From: Desulfobulbaceae bacterium
Lineage (GTDB): Bacteria > Desulfobacterota > Desulfobulbia > Desulfobulbales > BM004
NCBI GenBank assembly: GCA_002868955.1
Contig: PKTW01000157.1
Location: 1 to 32,048 of the forward strand
Direction of reading: 5' to 3'
Length of the DNA: 32,048 nucleotides
Below the pieces are notes generated by a model. That model searched no databases. It was given only the letters and a program-made list of their open reading frames with translations, and was not told the DNA's origin. Below are positions 31,139-32,048 of this stretch, piece by piece. The stretch's first letter is position 1. Every line of letters begins with the position of its first letter. Both the position numbers and the translations under genes were made by a program.

Positions 31139-32048
31139 TTAATTCTTTCCTGTAATAATTGCTTCCGGATGCCTTTGCAGATACTCTGTCAATTCCTCCA
31201 ATGACCGCGAGGCATCAGCCAAACTTTCCAGCGTGATCAGTATTTCCTGACGGAGTTTAGAATTTTCAGATACCAGTTTCCGGGCCTCAATCATGACACT
31301 TTCAGCTTTTTCAAATGAAGAGCGGGCTGCTGCCAGGGTGTTTTCAATTTCAGACGCAACCGGGTCAACACGCTTGTCAATATTGTTCACCATTTTCCGG
31401 GTATCATCCATGGTGGCTTCGAAATCGTCAGCCACGGAATCGAACCTGCCATTGACTTTTTTCACAAGTTCATCCGTGTGCTTTATAAACCTCTGGACAT
31501 CCTGGAGAGCTGTGTTCAGATGTGCAACAGATTCCAGCATATCCGCCGAATTAATCAGTGCATTGGCTCCCTTTGCTGTTTGAGCAATATTGTTCACGAT
31601 TTCCCCGAAGTTTGCTTTGCGGAGGTCTTCGACGAACTGTTGCAGTGTATCAGTGAGCATCTGCAGGGCGGTTGGGATGGTCGGGACCTCATATGTTTTT
31701 TTCTCAAGGCCAACTTTCCTGATAGGGGTATCCGGGTAAAAATCATAATTGATGAAGAGCTGTCCGGTAAGCAAGCTTTGCATCTGAAGCTGGGCCCGCA
31801 GCCCCATCTTGGTCACCAGGGCGTCTACGACTTCTTCGTTATCGAATTGCCCCACTCTCTTCCAGCCCACGATGGAGACCCTGTTGCGGAAAATCTGTAC
31901 GTATACCGGCACATAAAACTCCAGGTTGTTAGGGTTGATGGTTAGTTCAATCTTTTGTACCTCGCCGATGTCAACACCGCGGAACTTCACCGGGGCTCCG
32001 ACACTTAAGCCTTTAACAGAGCCTTCGAAGAACAGGACCTGCATGCTC
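31139..32048 (-). CDS. MCE domain protein (MlaD/PqiB family), 5' end outside window
   Basis: The open frame runs off the right edge; the ATG at 32044 is internal. The visible 302 residues begin inside the MCE domain: FFEGSVKGLSVGAPVKFRGVDIGEV is its conserved first strands, so about 40-50 residues, including the single N-terminal membrane anchor, are missing. From about residue 120 the chain is a long helix-rich region (coiled coil with ADMLESVAHLNTAL, EIENTLAAARSSFEKAESV, LASRSLEELTEYLQRHPEAIITGKN) as in proteins that build a tubular or bundled lipid conduit across the periplasm. It is the promoter-proximal partner of the lipoprotein gene. Confidence 0.92.
   Translation of the reverse strand, partial: SMQVLFFEGSVKGLSVGAPVKFRGVDIGEVQKIELTINPNNLEFYVPVYVQIFRNRVSIVGWKRVGQFDNEEVVDALVTKMGLRAQLQMQSLLTGQLFINYDFYPDTPIRKVGLEKKTYEVPTIPTALQMLTDTLQQFVEDLRKANFGEIVNNIAQTAKGANALINSADMLESVAHLNTALQDVQRFIKHTDELVKKVNGRFDSVADDFEATMDDTRKMVNNIDKRVDPVASEIENTLAAARSSFEKAESVMIEARKLVSENSKLRQEILITLESLADASRSLEELTEYLQRHPEAIITGKN

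Overview
The window looks like chromosomal DNA of a mesophilic Gram-negative anaerobe, most likely a member of the Desulfobacterota (a Desulfobulbales-like sulfate or sulfur metaboliser). The supporting evidence is a small siroheme sulfite reductase of the kind known from Desulfovibrio, a glutaredoxin/ferredoxin-thioredoxin reductase fusion, many small Cys-rich proteins, an MCE/lipoprotein outer-membrane transport pair, a sigma-54 two-component system, and a probable selenopeptide gene. Base composition is close to 50% GC. The lineage is an inference; no rRNA is present. No complete insertion sequence, CRISPR array or prophage is visible.

Layout, left to right. 1-4020: a sensor kinase/sigma-54 response regulator operon on the minus strand, followed by two strong DNA palindromes and a weak sigma-54-like promoter in front of a secreted-protein gene cut by the window edge. 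4130-6690: elongator tRNA-Met with its promoter and terminator, then groES-groEL. 6690-9180: ilvE (minus) and an AI-2E family exporter (plus). 9180-10650: a tRNA-Asn 3' fragment, a ZIP metal transporter and a universal-stress-protein remnant, which looks like a decayed integration region. 10730-16580: a secreted hypothetical protein, a tiny protein, a helical-barrel-like protein in an apparent operon with a LonB-like protease, and an EamA transporter. 16600-19550: a siroheme reductase under a possible FNR-type site, a convergent operon of an old-yellow-enzyme oxidoreductase and an NnrU-type membrane protein, and a 53-residue CCGHPGEPGC protein. 19650-23130: YceH, a DUF1858 protein with its own FNR-like site, an RRM RNA-binding protein, a 5'-truncated phosphoribosyltransferase, an MFS permease and a Cys-rich mini-protein. 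23490-26200: a YbeL-like zinc-ribbon protein, a metallo-beta-lactamase-fold lipoprotein and the UV endonuclease UvsE. 26380-27300: the Grx-FTR fusion with a four-Cys partner. 27325-27591: a probable selenocysteine-containing, SbtA-like peptide gene that ordinary ORF calling splits at its in-frame TGA. 27890-29390: a Cas4-like/exonuclease (DUF2779) gene with a premature stop. 29670-32048: an O-methyltransferase remnant, DUF504, an acidic DUF6763-like protein, a PqiC-like lipoprotein and an MCE protein that runs off the right edge.

The most interesting item is the in-frame TGA gene at 27325-27591. The reading continues for 56 codons after the TGA, and a 6-bp hairpin whose loop contains GGU lies 14 nt downstream of it, much as in the E. 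coli fdhF SECIS. The peptide has the Gly-rich, Lys/Glu-tailed architecture of Sec/Cys RiPP precursors, but no radical SAM maturase is in the window. Gene decay is a second theme: the Usp, phosphoribosyltransferase, O-methyltransferase and DUF2779 genes are each truncated, internally deleted or stopped.
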